NCBI GenBank assembly: GCA_017627015.1
Contig: JAGAHP010000043.1
Coordinates: forward strand, 1-51,344
DNA length: 51,344 nucleotides
Source of the DNA: Bacilli bacterium
Lineage (GTDB): Bacteria > Bacillota_I > Bacilli_A > RF39 > UBA660
Direction of reading: 5' to 3'
The notes beneath the pieces are model-generated. The model was not told where the DNA came from. It was given only the letters and a program-made list of their open reading frames with translations, and made no database searches. Position 1 is the first letter of the stretch, and the number at the start of each line of letters is the position of its first letter. Shown piece by piece: positions 34,912 through 42,295 of this stretch. Position numbers and translations under genes: made by a program.

Positions 34912-35541
34912 ATGACAAAATTCTTTGATAATATCGACAGTAAAAACAAGTATAAATTACTACATTCTTTTAAAGCAGATACACACAATTTTAAAGAAAA
35001 TGAAGATATTACAAATATAGTGTTTGAAAGAAATGTTATTGCGTTATTAATTAGTGGAAGCGTAAATCTAATTAGAAATAATGAAAATGGTAATGACTTC
35101 GTTTTAGATAAAATTGAAGAAAATAATATTGTTAGTGATATTATATATACAATAAATAAAGATGATTATTACTTAATAACTAACGAAGAAACAGAAATAG
35201 TTACAATGAACTATAGTGACGTTATTAATTATAAAGGCAAGAACAAGTGTTACCCTATTCTTATTAAAAATATGTTTGATATAGTAAACTCTAAAGCTAA
35301 ATTATTTAATGAAAGAATAAATATAATGGCTAGAAGAGGAATAAGAAATAAATTACTCGCATTTTTTGAAATACAATTTAAAAAGAATAATTCTAGAAAT
35401 ATCTATTTACCTTTTACATTTACAGAAATGGCAGATTATTTAGGTATTGATAGATCTGCTATGACTAGAGAAATGAAATTATTAAAAGATGAAGGTTTTA
35501 TTAAGACCACAGGAAAAAGAATCACTTTATTATATAAGTGA
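34912..35541 (+). CDS. Crp/Fnr-family transcription regulator
   Basis: 209 residues. An N-terminal cyclic-nucleotide-type beta-barrel (about 10-120) has FERNVIALLISGSVNLI in the position of the usual G-x-[VL]-[KR] turn. A dimer helix (about 125-155) and a winged helix with FTFTEMADYLGIDRSAMTREMKLLKDEGFI follow. Only one cysteine is present (NKCYP), so it does not hold an FNR-type 4Fe-4S cluster through four cysteines. The recognition helix reads R-S-A-M-T-R where FNR has R-E-T-V-S-R, so another DNA motif is expected. The signal sensed is unknown. It is divergent from nrdD-nrdG and probably controls them. The ATG at 34912 has an AGAGGTG site. Confidence 0.88.
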   Translation: MTKFFDNIDSKNKYKLLHSFKADTHNFKENEDITNIVFERNVIALLISGSVNLIRNNENGNDFVLDKIEENNIVSDIIYTINKDDYYLITNEETEIVTMNYSDVINYKGKNKCYPILIKNMFDIVNSKAKLFNERINIMARRGIRNKLLAFFEIQFKKNNSRNIYLPFTFTEMADYLGIDRSAMTREMKLLKDEGFIKTTGKRITLLYK

Positions 35542-35550
35542 TTCTTTTTT
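35514..35550 (+). terminator. Bidirectional terminator between the regulator and thyX-like gene
   Basis: A 10-bp stem AGAATCACTT/AAGTGATTCT with an 8-base loop and T-runs on both sides. It ends the plus-strand regulator and the minus-strand ThyX-like gene. Confidence 0.8.
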
Positions 35551-36751
35551 ATATCTTTCTTGTTAATGTTTTACCTTCTTTAAATTTGCAATCTGATGTA
35601 CAAGTAAAATCTGGAAATGTACATCTAGCTCCATGTGAATACTTTTCAATATCTTTAGCTAATGGATTTTCAGATTCTTCTAATGCTTTTTTATATTTTT
35701 CTAAAGTATTTTTAGTTTGCATCATTATTTCTAATTGAGCAGCAGAACATAATCTTTCTTTACATTTTAAAATAAAGTCTTCATACTTACCTACTTCATT
35801 AACTAAAACTAATTCTCCTTGTGGAGTTACTTCTTTAACTGAATTCATATCTCCAACCCATTCATCTACCAATGATTTATCATCAGATATAATTGGTGGT
35901 ACAAAGAATTCTTTATCTCCTAGCATTTCAATTTTATAATCTAAAGTTCTATGTCTTTGAGCTTGAGCAAGTTCTGCGAATGAAACTTTATAATTTGTAC
36001 AATATACATCTCCAAAATATTCTTGCTTTTTATCTAGATCTTTTCCAAATAAAGAAATAGTTCTACTCTTTTCATTTCTCATTAATCCTTCTTCTAATAC
36101 ATTTACTCTATCTAATTCATTAATTAATTCTTGCATAGAAGAAGCTAACTTTTTATCAAATTCACTATTTTTATCAGCATTCTTAATATATTCTTGCATC
36201 CAAGATGCTATATAATTTATTTGTCTTAATGATGTAGAATAAATCATTTGTGTAGGCATAAATACTGTTACTAAGTATCTAGCATTTTCTTGAGCTAATT
36301 TTTGAATTTTAGAATCATTATAAATATATGAATATTCTGATGCTATTTTAGCTTTATAAATATCTATCCATTTATTATATAGTTTTTCTTCATTTTCTGT
36401 AATAATTGATCCTTCTTTTCTAACAACAGGTGTATATCTAGCTGATTTTTCACTTGTTGTATATTGATGTTCATTATTTAGTACCATTGCTAATATTTTA
36501 GGTACATTTTGTAAATTAAAATTAATCATAATATGATCATATACACTATGATGACCATTATTAAGAGTCATATCTACTCTTCTCATAGTTCTTTCTTCAG
36601 GTTCATTTAATAAATGATTAAAACCTTCTTTGTCATAACAAACCCCTGCAATTTTACCTGATAATTTAATTGCAGATTCCTTATCAAAAGTTCCATTTTC
36701 TTTTAAGTATTGATTAGGTAAAATATCAACCTTTATCTTTGTGTTTTCCAT
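35549..36751 (-). CDS. thyX: Tandem-domain flavin-dependent thymidylate synthase-like protein
   Basis: ThyX methylates dUMP to dTMP using folate and NADPH through FAD. Ordinary ThyX has 210-250 residues; this protein has 400 and looks like two ThyX halves. Half one has GHHSVYDH (66-73) and the S-x-R-Y end of the ThyX motif (Glu101, Ser103, Arg105, Tyr106) but lacks R-H-R. Half two has QRHRT (Arg266, His267, Arg268) without the S-x-R-Y end. So the one signature R-H-R-x-x-S-x-x-E-x-S-x-R-Y is split between the halves. The C-terminus carries three cysteines in a row pattern (CTFPDFTCTSDC). Long ThyX forms exist, for example in chlamydiae; which family this belongs to needs an alignment. A promoter TTGACT-16-TAAAAT lies at 36798-36825. 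Confidence 0.75.
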   Translation of the reverse strand: MENTKIKVDILPNQYLKENGTFDKESAIKLSGKIAGVCYDKEGFNHLLNEPEERTMRRVDMTLNNGHHSVYDHIMINFNLQNVPKILAMVLNNEHQYTTSEKSARYTPVVRKEGSIITENEEKLYNKWIDIYKAKIASEYSYIYNDSKIQKLAQENARYLVTVFMPTQMIYSTSLRQINYIASWMQEYIKNADKNSEFDKKLASSMQELINELDRVNVLEEGLMRNEKSRTISLFGKDLDKKQEYFGDVYCTNYKVSFAELAQAQRHRTLDYKIEMLGDKEFFVPPIISDDKSLVDEWVGDMNSVKEVTPQGELVLVNEVGKYEDFILKCKERLCSAAQLEIMMQTKNTLEKYKKALEESENPLAKDIEKYSHGARCTFPDFTCTSDCKFKEGKTLTRKI

Positions 36752-36797
36752 TCTTTCCTCCTATATTGATATTTCCCTTTTATTCTTCTATATATTC

Positions 36798-36825
36798 ATT
36801 TTACATTATATAAATAATAAGTCAA
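36798..36825 (-). promoter_or_regulatory. Promoter of the ThyX-like gene
   Basis: TTGACT (36825-36820) and TAAAAT (36803-36798) are 16 bases apart on the minus strand, starting right behind the T-run of the upstream terminator. Confidence 0.65.
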
Positions 36826-36852
36826 TAAAAGTTCAGTAAAAACTGAACTTTT
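36826..36852 (-). terminator. Terminator of the 148-residue hypothetical gene
   Basis: An 11-bp perfect stem AAAAGTTCAGT/ACTGAACTTTT with a 4-base loop, then TTTTA on the minus strand. Confidence 0.8.
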
Positions 36853-36853
36853 T

Positions 36854-37300
36854 TTATTTCTCTGAACTATTTACTAATTTTAAAACTACTTTATCTTGTG
36901 GTTCTGTTATTACATCTTCAAAGAATTCATCTCTTACATCTTGATAGTTTTGATAATGAAGCATAATATTTTCCATTACAACTTCTCTATAGATTACTTT
37001 ATGTGTTTCTTCAAATTCTTGTACAGAATCCATATTAACATTAATAGATTTACCTGTTTCTACATCTAAATATCTCTTATATTTTGCTTTTGGATCATTT
37101 TCATAAGTTAATAATTCTACTGCTTTAGTAACATATTTATCTACTTTATATGTTCCTACATAAACTAGTAGTTTATTACTATTTTCCTCTTTTATTTTAG
37201 TCTTTGAAGAAGCTACTCTAATAGCTTTTTTCTTGTTTTTAGTATCTTTTAAAATACTATTATATTCTTCTAAATATTCTTTTAATTCAGTATTATTCAT
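36854..37300 (-). CDS. Hypothetical cytoplasmic protein
   Basis: 148 residues, no membrane span or signal peptide. A helical, highly charged N-terminal third (ELKEYLEEYNSILKDTKNKKKAIRVASSKTKIK) is followed by a mixed region with LLVYVGTYKVDKYVTKAVELLTYENDP, then VYREVVMENIMLHYQNYQD. The V-G-T-Y-K-V stretch and RYLDVETGKSINV look like beta strands. GGGAGG precedes the ATG; the promoter is TTGCTT-18-TATAAT (37326-37355, extended -10). No family recognised and no catalytic motif. It stands alone between two terminators. Confidence 0.75.
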   Translation of the reverse strand: MNNTELKEYLEEYNSILKDTKNKKKAIRVASSKTKIKEENSNKLLVYVGTYKVDKYVTKAVELLTYENDPKAKYKRYLDVETGKSINVNMDSVQEFEETHKVIYREVVMENIMLHYQNYQDVRDEFFEDVITEPQDKVVLKLVNSSEK

Positions 37301-37325
37301 AAATATTCCTCCCTGATTTTATATA

Positions 37326-37355
37326 ATTATAACACCTATCATTATTTTTAAGCAA
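37326..37355 (-). promoter_or_regulatory. Promoter of the 148-residue hypothetical gene
   Basis: TTGCTT and TGTTATAAT on the minus strand with 18 bases between hexamers, directly after the DHH gene terminator. Confidence 0.6.
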
Positions 37356-37356
37356 T

Positions 37357-37383
37357 AAAAAAACATATATTTCTATATGTTTT
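37357..37383 (-). terminator. Terminator of the DHH phosphoesterase gene
   Basis: A 9-bp stem AAACATATA/TATATGTTT with a 4-base loop and seven T on the minus strand, overlapping the DHH stop codon. Confidence 0.75.
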
Positions 37384-38353
37384 CATATTTACATTTTGAT
37401 ATATATTCTAGTGCTTCCTTATTTGATAAAGAAGCAATTTTTTTATTTTGCTCTTCCGTTATAGATACACCAGCAGAACAAGGATGACCACCACCATTAT
37501 ATTTCATAGCGATTTTATTCACATCACAAGATCTATCTATACTTCTATATGACTTTTGTCCATGTTTATCTTTATCTAAAGAAACTGTTATAAAGTATTT
37601 AACATTATTTATATTGTTATTTCTTACGTATTCTGGTAAATCATTTCTATATTTATATGGCGAAAAAGTAATACCAAATTTATTACCATCTTCATCTATT
37701 AAATATTCTGCTTTTGATAGATATTCTTTTATGTTATTTAGATCTGATTCTTTAATATTATTTATTAAATCTTGTTCTTCGTTTGTAAAAATAAAATCTT
37801 CTTTTGATAGTTTATCTAACATTAATTCTATATATTTATCAATACCTATACTATTAAAAAGTATTGCTAAATCATGAGCTTCTATAATACCTTTTCTTTT
37901 CCAATCCCACGTATCTTCTAATCTAGTAAACTCTACAAATTTATCTAACGATTTATTACTTTTTAAACAATTATTATCTACTAGGTACTTATAAAACATT
38001 TCTGTTCCACATCTTTTTATTCCATCTTGTTCTTCTTCTATAAATGTAAAATCATATTTATTAAGTCCTAATTCAATAGCGCGTTCATGATGATCAAATA
38101 CTTTTACTTTACTTTTTAAAACATCATCTTTTGAAACTATTTCTAAAGATGGATTTTCTAAAGCTAAATCAGTAATAAATATTTTGTCATATTCATAAAT
38201 CTTTTTATTATTTATATACTCTCTAAATTTTAGTTCTAATGGTTTTGGATTTGGTAAAAGTTCAAAATCAATATTACCAAAAGCTAACTTTCCTAAAATA
38301 ATAGATCCAATTCCATCTATATCACTTTCATGAGAAAAAATTATTACTTTCAT
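37373..38353 (-). CDS. DHH/DHHA1-family phosphoesterase
   Basis: 326 residues. Metal-binding motifs: HESDIDGIGS (motif I, D-x-D), FITDLAL, the DHH triad in KVFDHHERA, and the C-terminal DHHA1 motif GGGHPCSAGV. This combination marks the NrnA/GdpP-like superfamily that cleaves short oligonucleotides, pAp or cyclic dinucleotides. The insertion between the domains and the overall divergence do not allow a choice among these substrates. No membrane segment, so it is a soluble enzyme. An AATGGTGATT site precedes the ATG, and TGTTATAAT at 38369-38377 is its -10. Confidence 0.85.
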   Translation of the reverse strand: MKVIIFSHESDIDGIGSIILGKLAFGNIDFELLPNPKPLELKFREYINNKKIYEYDKIFITDLALENPSLEIVSKDDVLKSKVKVFDHHERAIELGLNKYDFTFIEEEQDGIKRCGTEMFYKYLVDNNCLKSNKSLDKFVEFTRLEDTWDWKRKGIIEAHDLAILFNSIGIDKYIELMLDKLSKEDFIFTNEEQDLINNIKESDLNNIKEYLSKAEYLIDEDGNKFGITFSPYKYRNDLPEYVRNNNINNVKYFITVSLDKDKHGQKSYRSIDRSCDVNKIAMKYNGGGHPCSAGVSITEEQNKKIASLSNKEALEYISKCKYENI

Positions 38354-38368
38354 CTAATCACCATTTTT

Positions 38369-38377
38369 ATTATAACA
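38369..38377 (-). promoter_or_regulatory. Extended -10 promoter of the DHH phosphoesterase gene
   Basis: TGTTATAAT on the minus strand, 3 bases after the stop codon of the upstream gene. No strong -35. Confidence 0.55.
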
Positions 38378-38379
38378 TA

Positions 38380-39498
38380 TTAGTGAGATGTTAAACTCAA
38401 TATATCATTTTTAATTACTTTTTTATCTAGACAGAAGAAATCATAACAGTATCTTTCTAACAAATAGTTTTTAACAGTTTTTAAAAATTCTAATTCATTT
38501 TCTTGATCTATAAATGGATAAGCATATTCAGAAATAATACTTAATATATCATCCTTAGTACTTCTTTCTTTATTTGACATTTCTATATCTTTATTTAGTG
38601 TATATAAATCTCTATCTATATTTATTAACGATTCATTAATTATATAGTTTTTAATTATTTGTCTTAGTAAAACGTGAGTTAGTTTTAAATACTCATTTTT
38701 ATCATAATGTAAATCTACTTTTGCTTTTCCTTTATAAATTAAATGTCTACCTACATTATCAACATATGTTACATGTGGATATCTTTTTATTATTTCTTTT
38801 AGTTTTTTATTCATAAATTTTTCTTGAATAGGTGTATTTAAAACTCTTGGAGCACCACATAGATATACTTGAGTATTAGAATCATTTTCTCTATTTGAAT
38901 TATGAATCAAACTTAAAATTGATTCAACATGAGATAAATCCTTTTTAATACCATTAGTAAGTTTATGTTTACCACCTCTAGTAATATTATCTAAAAACGA
39001 TCCAGTTAAACCATTATATACAACTATATTAGCAGCTTCATCTTCAGTATTAAATAATATATCTTGTATTTGAACATCACTAGCTTTATCTTCACCATAA
39101 TATTCTTCTATTTTTTCTTTAGATAGTAATTCATTTCCACTCAAAGTATATTTTTCATAATCTCTTCTATTCATTTCGTTCATTTCTTTTTCTGTATAGT
39201 TATTTAAAATATAATTTAAAGTATTTTGATCACTATTATTTTCACTTCTTGCGAATTTATATTTATATAAATCTATATCATATTCTTCACATGCTGTTTC
39301 TAATAGTTCATTTCTATCTAAAAAAGGTTTATTTTCATCACAAAAAGAAAAACCTGTACTTATAGAATTACCAAGCGCAGTTAAAATTAATTTTGTTTTT
39401 TCATAATCTTTTAATATTTTCATTAATTCTAAATTATCTATACCAACTGCTGTAACAGTATTTAATATATTTCTAAATTCTTTACCTAATTTTTCCAT
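38380..39498 (-). CDS. SGNH-hydrolase-like protein, cytoplasmic
   Basis: 372 residues, no signal peptide. TALGNSISTG (residues 40-49) resembles block I of SGNH/GDSL hydrolases (G-[DN]-S), NGLTGS (162-167) could be the oxyanion block, and VDLHYDKNEY (261-270) fits the final D-x-H block. Between and after these are helical, charged stretches with no clear family match. If right, it would be an esterase-like enzyme acting on an unknown intracellular substrate. The assignment rests on short motifs. It lies upstream of the DHH gene and downstream of a GNAT gene, all possibly one operon. Confidence 0.55.
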   Translation of the reverse strand: MEKLGKEFRNILNTVTAVGIDNLELMKILKDYEKTKLILTALGNSISTGFSFCDENKPFLDRNELLETACEEYDIDLYKYKFARSENNSDQNTLNYILNNYTEKEMNEMNRRDYEKYTLSGNELLSKEKIEEYYGEDKASDVQIQDILFNTEDEAANIVVYNGLTGSFLDNITRGGKHKLTNGIKKDLSHVESILSLIHNSNRENDSNTQVYLCGAPRVLNTPIQEKFMNKKLKEIIKRYPHVTYVDNVGRHLIYKGKAKVDLHYDKNEYLKLTHVLLRQIIKNYIINESLINIDRDLYTLNKDIEMSNKERSTKDDILSIISEYAYPFIDQENELEFLKTVKNYLLERYCYDFFCLDKKVIKNDILSLTSH

Positions 39499-39508
39499 AT
39501 TATCTCCT

Positions 39509-40066
39509 TTACAGTTTATAACTATATTTTTTTATACTTTCTCTTGATTCATCTTTAGATTTAACATCTTTTGTAAATCTTTCCATAGTTTTTATAGAAG
39601 GAATATTATCTATAGTAATAACAATTGTTACTTTTTCTACACCATTTTCTTTTAAAAAGTTAGTCAGCAATCTTAAAGATTTATATGTATATTTATGTCC
39701 TCTAAATTTATCTTTTACTGAATAACCTATACTACCAATATCTTCTTCATCTTCTGGTGAATAAACAATATATCCTACATTCTCAATATCTTCTACCCTA
39801 TAGATATAATATTTACCATCTAATGAATCACTTTGATTTAATAAAGCTATTTCATCATTTTTTAATAAAGAATATTGTTTTAATATAGCAAGTTTTGTTT
39901 TACGTTTTTTAATATTTCTATCAAATCCACTAATTAATAATTCAAGTCTATATTTTTCTTTATCAGTAGTTTCTTCTTCATACATTTTTTCATACTTTTC
40001 TTTTTGTTTTTCTAATCCTTTAATTTTTTCTTCTAAACAAAAAATACTAATCTCATTAGATTTCAT
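39509..40066 (-). CDS. GNAT-type acetyltransferase with a coiled-coil N-terminus
   Basis: 185 residues. The first 70 are a charged helical hairpin (EKIKGLEKQKEKYEKMYEEE...). The rest has GNAT features: VGYIVYSPEDEEDIGSIGY, then VKDKFRGHKYTYKSLRLL in the acetyl-CoA loop position and VTIVITIDNIPSIKTMERF. The loop reads R-G-H-K-Y rather than the usual R-G-x-G-x, so cofactor binding may be altered. The target is unknown. AAGGGGGAT precedes the ATG. Confidence 0.7.
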   Translation of the reverse strand: MKSNEISIFCLEEKIKGLEKQKEKYEKMYEEETTDKEKYRLELLISGFDRNIKKRKTKLAILKQYSLLKNDEIALLNQSDSLDGKYYIYRVEDIENVGYIVYSPEDEEDIGSIGYSVKDKFRGHKYTYKSLRLLTNFLKENGVEKVTIVITIDNIPSIKTMERFTKDVKSKDESRESIKKYSYKL

Positions 40067-40119
40067 AGAAATCCCCCTTCAAACGGCTTTTTATTATATA
40101 TAAATATAATAAAAATGTC

Positions 40120-40146
40120 AAAAAAAAAGGAATGATTATTCATTCC
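40120..40146 (-). terminator. Terminator of the lipoprotein gene
   Basis: A 7-bp stem GGAATGA/TCATTCC with a 4-base loop, followed by eight T on the minus strand. It overlaps the stop codon region. Confidence 0.8.
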
Positions 40147-40660
40147 ATTTAAAACTATTAATAATAGTTTTTGCAGCATTATGGCAATCTTTTCCATCAC
40201 CTTTAAATATTGTTTCATGAACAAGTACATATTTATAGTCTCCAATGATATAATGTTGAACAGTAGTTTGTGATTTAGTTTCCATAACAAATGTATAATA
40301 TATATAACCATTTTTTGTTGTTCCACCACTACCATTTACTGATGCCCCATAATATCTTACTTGAGCAGAAAGTTGTCTCATTATTGCTTGTCTAAACTCA
40401 ATATGATTCTTTTTAGAGTATTTATTTGTTCCTTTTTCTACTGATATATTGTTTGGTGGATTATCATTTTTATCTTTTTTATTAGTAAAGAAATATTTAT
40501 ATCTAGTTGAATGACCTTCGTTCTTTTCCCACGTAGATGGAATCATATAAGAACCATAACTAGTTGTTATTCTATTACCCATTAGATTTACTCTATTTCT
40601 TACACGTACACAACCTGTCAATAGAACTACCGAAACAAATAATATTAAAAACTTTTTCAT
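40136..40660 (-). CDS. Secreted lipoprotein with a PsbP-like outline
   Basis: 174 residues. Signal peptide KKFLILFVSVV followed by the lipobox LLTGC with Cys17, then a mature domain of about 155 residues: ITTSYGSYMIPSTWEKNE, an N-rich loop, then TKNGYIYYTFVME and DYKYVLVHETIF, ending in AKTIINSFKWNE. The closing I-x-x-S-F-K-W strand is seen in PsbP/MOG1-fold proteins, so that fold is possible. Function unknown. It has its own promoter in the terminator of the upstream phosphatase gene. Confidence 0.8.
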   Translation of the reverse strand: MKKFLILFVSVVLLTGCVRVRNRVNLMGNRITTSYGSYMIPSTWEKNEGHSTRYKYFFTNKKDKNDNPPNNISVEKGTNKYSKKNHIEFRQAIMRQLSAQVRYYGASVNGSGGTTKNGYIYYTFVMETKSQTTVQHYIIGDYKYVLVHETIFKGDGKDCHNAAKTIINSFKWNE

Positions 40661-40678
40661 AGTATTCCTCCTGAAATA

Positions 40679-40718
40679 ATTATAACATAAAAAAATGAAT
40701 AAGTAATCTTATTCATTT
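40679..40718 (-). terminator. Terminator of the phosphatase gene with an embedded promoter for the lipoprotein gene
   Basis: An 11-bp stem AAATGAATAAG/CTTATTCATTT with a 4-base loop (40693-40718), then seven T. TGTTATAAT (40687-40679) follows directly, with TTACTT 17 bases upstream in the hairpin. Confidence 0.75.
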
Positions 40719-41275
40719 GGTGTATAAACTTTATTTCTAGCTTTTTTCATATTGAAAGATTCTATTTCACAATTATCTAAAAACTTATCTGTTATTGGGC
40801 CATCATATAATGTTCCATCAAAATAACAATTAATTAACGCAGTTACTCCCCCATGAGTTACTACAAGTATATTTTTATCATCATATGATTTTTTTATATC
40901 ATCCATAAAATCATATACTCTATCTTTAAATTCTTCCATTGTTTCAATATAAAAATCATCTGCGTTAACATTTATATCCCATAATCTATCATTATCTTCT
41001 GGATAACTTCTACCTTCTAGATTAGCTAAATTTCTTTCTAATAATCTTTGATCATATACTATTTCAATATCTTTTCCTTCATTAATTATCTTAGCAGTTT
41101 CTTTTGCTCTTGTTAATGGAGAACACATGATTAAATCAAAATTATTATATTTTAATTTATCTTTCATTTCGTGTGCTTGAGCTATACCTTCAGGACATAA
41201 AGGTAAATCCATTCTACCCATTGTTTTTTTTCTGTTATTCCAATCAGTTTTTCCATGTCTTATGACATATAACAT
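40709..41275 (-). CDS. Histidine-phosphatase (phosphoglycerate mutase-like) protein
   Basis: 188 residues of the histidine phosphatase superfamily. The catalytic His7 is in VIRHGKTDWN, with Arg6. SPLTRAKETAKII is the second motif, Glu is in LLERNLANLEGR, and the second His is in LVVTHGGV. Length and motifs match cobC/gpmB-type phosphatases. The substrate cannot be read. A TGCTATAAT lies at 41313-41321, directly behind the sufD terminator. Confidence 0.9.
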   Translation of the reverse strand: MLYVIRHGKTDWNNRKKTMGRMDLPLCPEGIAQAHEMKDKLKYNNFDLIMCSPLTRAKETAKIINEGKDIEIVYDQRLLERNLANLEGRSYPEDNDRLWDINVNADDFYIETMEEFKDRVYDFMDDIKKSYDDKNILVVTHGGVTALINCYFDGTLYDGPITDKFLDNCEIESFNMKKARNKVYTPNE

Positions 41276-41312
41276 TTAAACCACCCTCTCGTATTTTTTA
41301 TCGTCCTTTTAC

Positions 41313-41350
41313 ATTATAGCAAAAAAAGTTATAGGTTTCTATAACTTTTT
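41313..41350 (-). terminator. suf operon terminator with an embedded promoter for the phosphatase gene
   Basis: A 12-bp stem AAAAAGTTATAG/CTATAACTTTTT with a 4-base loop and seven T on the minus strand, leading straight into the extended -10 TGCTATAAT. Confidence 0.8.
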
Positions 41351-42295
41351 ATTTATTTCTTCTTTTATTAATTTTTTAATATCTTCATTAGGTATATTAT
41401 CTATTACTAAATTATAATTAGCGTTTATAATTAGTTTTTTCGCATCCTTTTCATTAATTCCTCTGCTCATTAAATAGAATAATTTATCTTCATCTATTTT
41501 ACCTGTACTAACACCATGTGCGCCCTCAACATCTTCTTCATGACATAAAAGCATAGGAAGTGATCTAGAAATTGATTCATCAGATAAAAGTATACAGTTT
41601 TCTATTTCTTCACCTATAGATTTAGATGAACCTTCGTAAAAATCTATTGTACCTTTAAATGATTTATATGATTTATCTGATAAAGATCCTTGTACATTCA
41701 TCTTACTAATAGAGTTCTTTTCATTAAGACCTATATAGTAATTCATATCTATTTTATCAGAATCTTTTCCTAGATATAAACTATTAAAATAGTTTTCTCC
41801 ATTATTAATAGAATAATAATTTGATACCTTTACTATTCCTCCTAATTCAATAAAGTTAACAGTAGATTTAATACCTCTTTTTATATTATTTTTTATAGAT
41901 ATAAATGATTTAGATTCTTTACTAGTTAAATTAATAATAGTAACATTATTATCTTTATTTGAATCAATTACTACTTTAGTATTTAGTAATGCATTATCTC
42001 CTTTAAAAATAATAATCATATCAGAATCTATATGAATTTCTGAAGCTAAATAATTATTATCAAAATCATAAGTTAAATAACCTAAATCATTTCCTATACA
42101 TTCTACATATAAATATTTAGACGCAGGTAAACCTATTTTAGAATCTAAATTATTTCTAATTTCAGTTTTTATATTTATATTCTTATATTCAAATGAATTA
42201 AAATCAGTTTCAGTTATATCTAAGTCTATTTTAAAATCATTTACTTTAAAATTATTAGTGGTCCTAATAGGACTCTTATTTAATATATATTCCAT
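41339..42295 (-). CDS. sufD: Fe-S cluster assembly protein SufD
   Basis: 318 residues, shorter than the 400 or more of many SufD proteins. The C-terminal core has HEEDVEGAHGVSTGKIDEDKLFYLMSRGI, including the histidine used at the SufB-SufD interface in characterised systems, and NILLSDES-like strands before it. With SufB and SufC it forms the SufBC2D scaffold that builds 4Fe-4S clusters. The start overlaps the sufB stop codon by 1 base (TAATG). Confidence 0.93.
   Translation of the reverse strand: MEYILNKSPIRTTNNFKVNDFKIDLDITETDFNSFEYKNINIKTEIRNNLDSKIGLPASKYLYVECIGNDLGYLTYDFDNNYLASEIHIDSDMIIIFKGDNALLNTKVVIDSNKDNNVTIINLTSKESKSFISIKNNIKRGIKSTVNFIELGGIVKVSNYYSINNGENYFNSLYLGKDSDKIDMNYYIGLNEKNSISKMNVQGSLSDKSYKSFKGTIDFYEGSSKSIGEEIENCILLSDESISRSLPMLLCHEEDVEGAHGVSTGKIDEDKLFYLMSRGINEKDAKKLIINANYNLVIDNIPNEDIKKLIKEEINKKL

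Noticed and set aside
40063..40335. Open frame overlapping the lipoprotein gene and its terminator
   Set aside because: It reads through a strong terminator in another frame of the lipoprotein gene and has no start signal.
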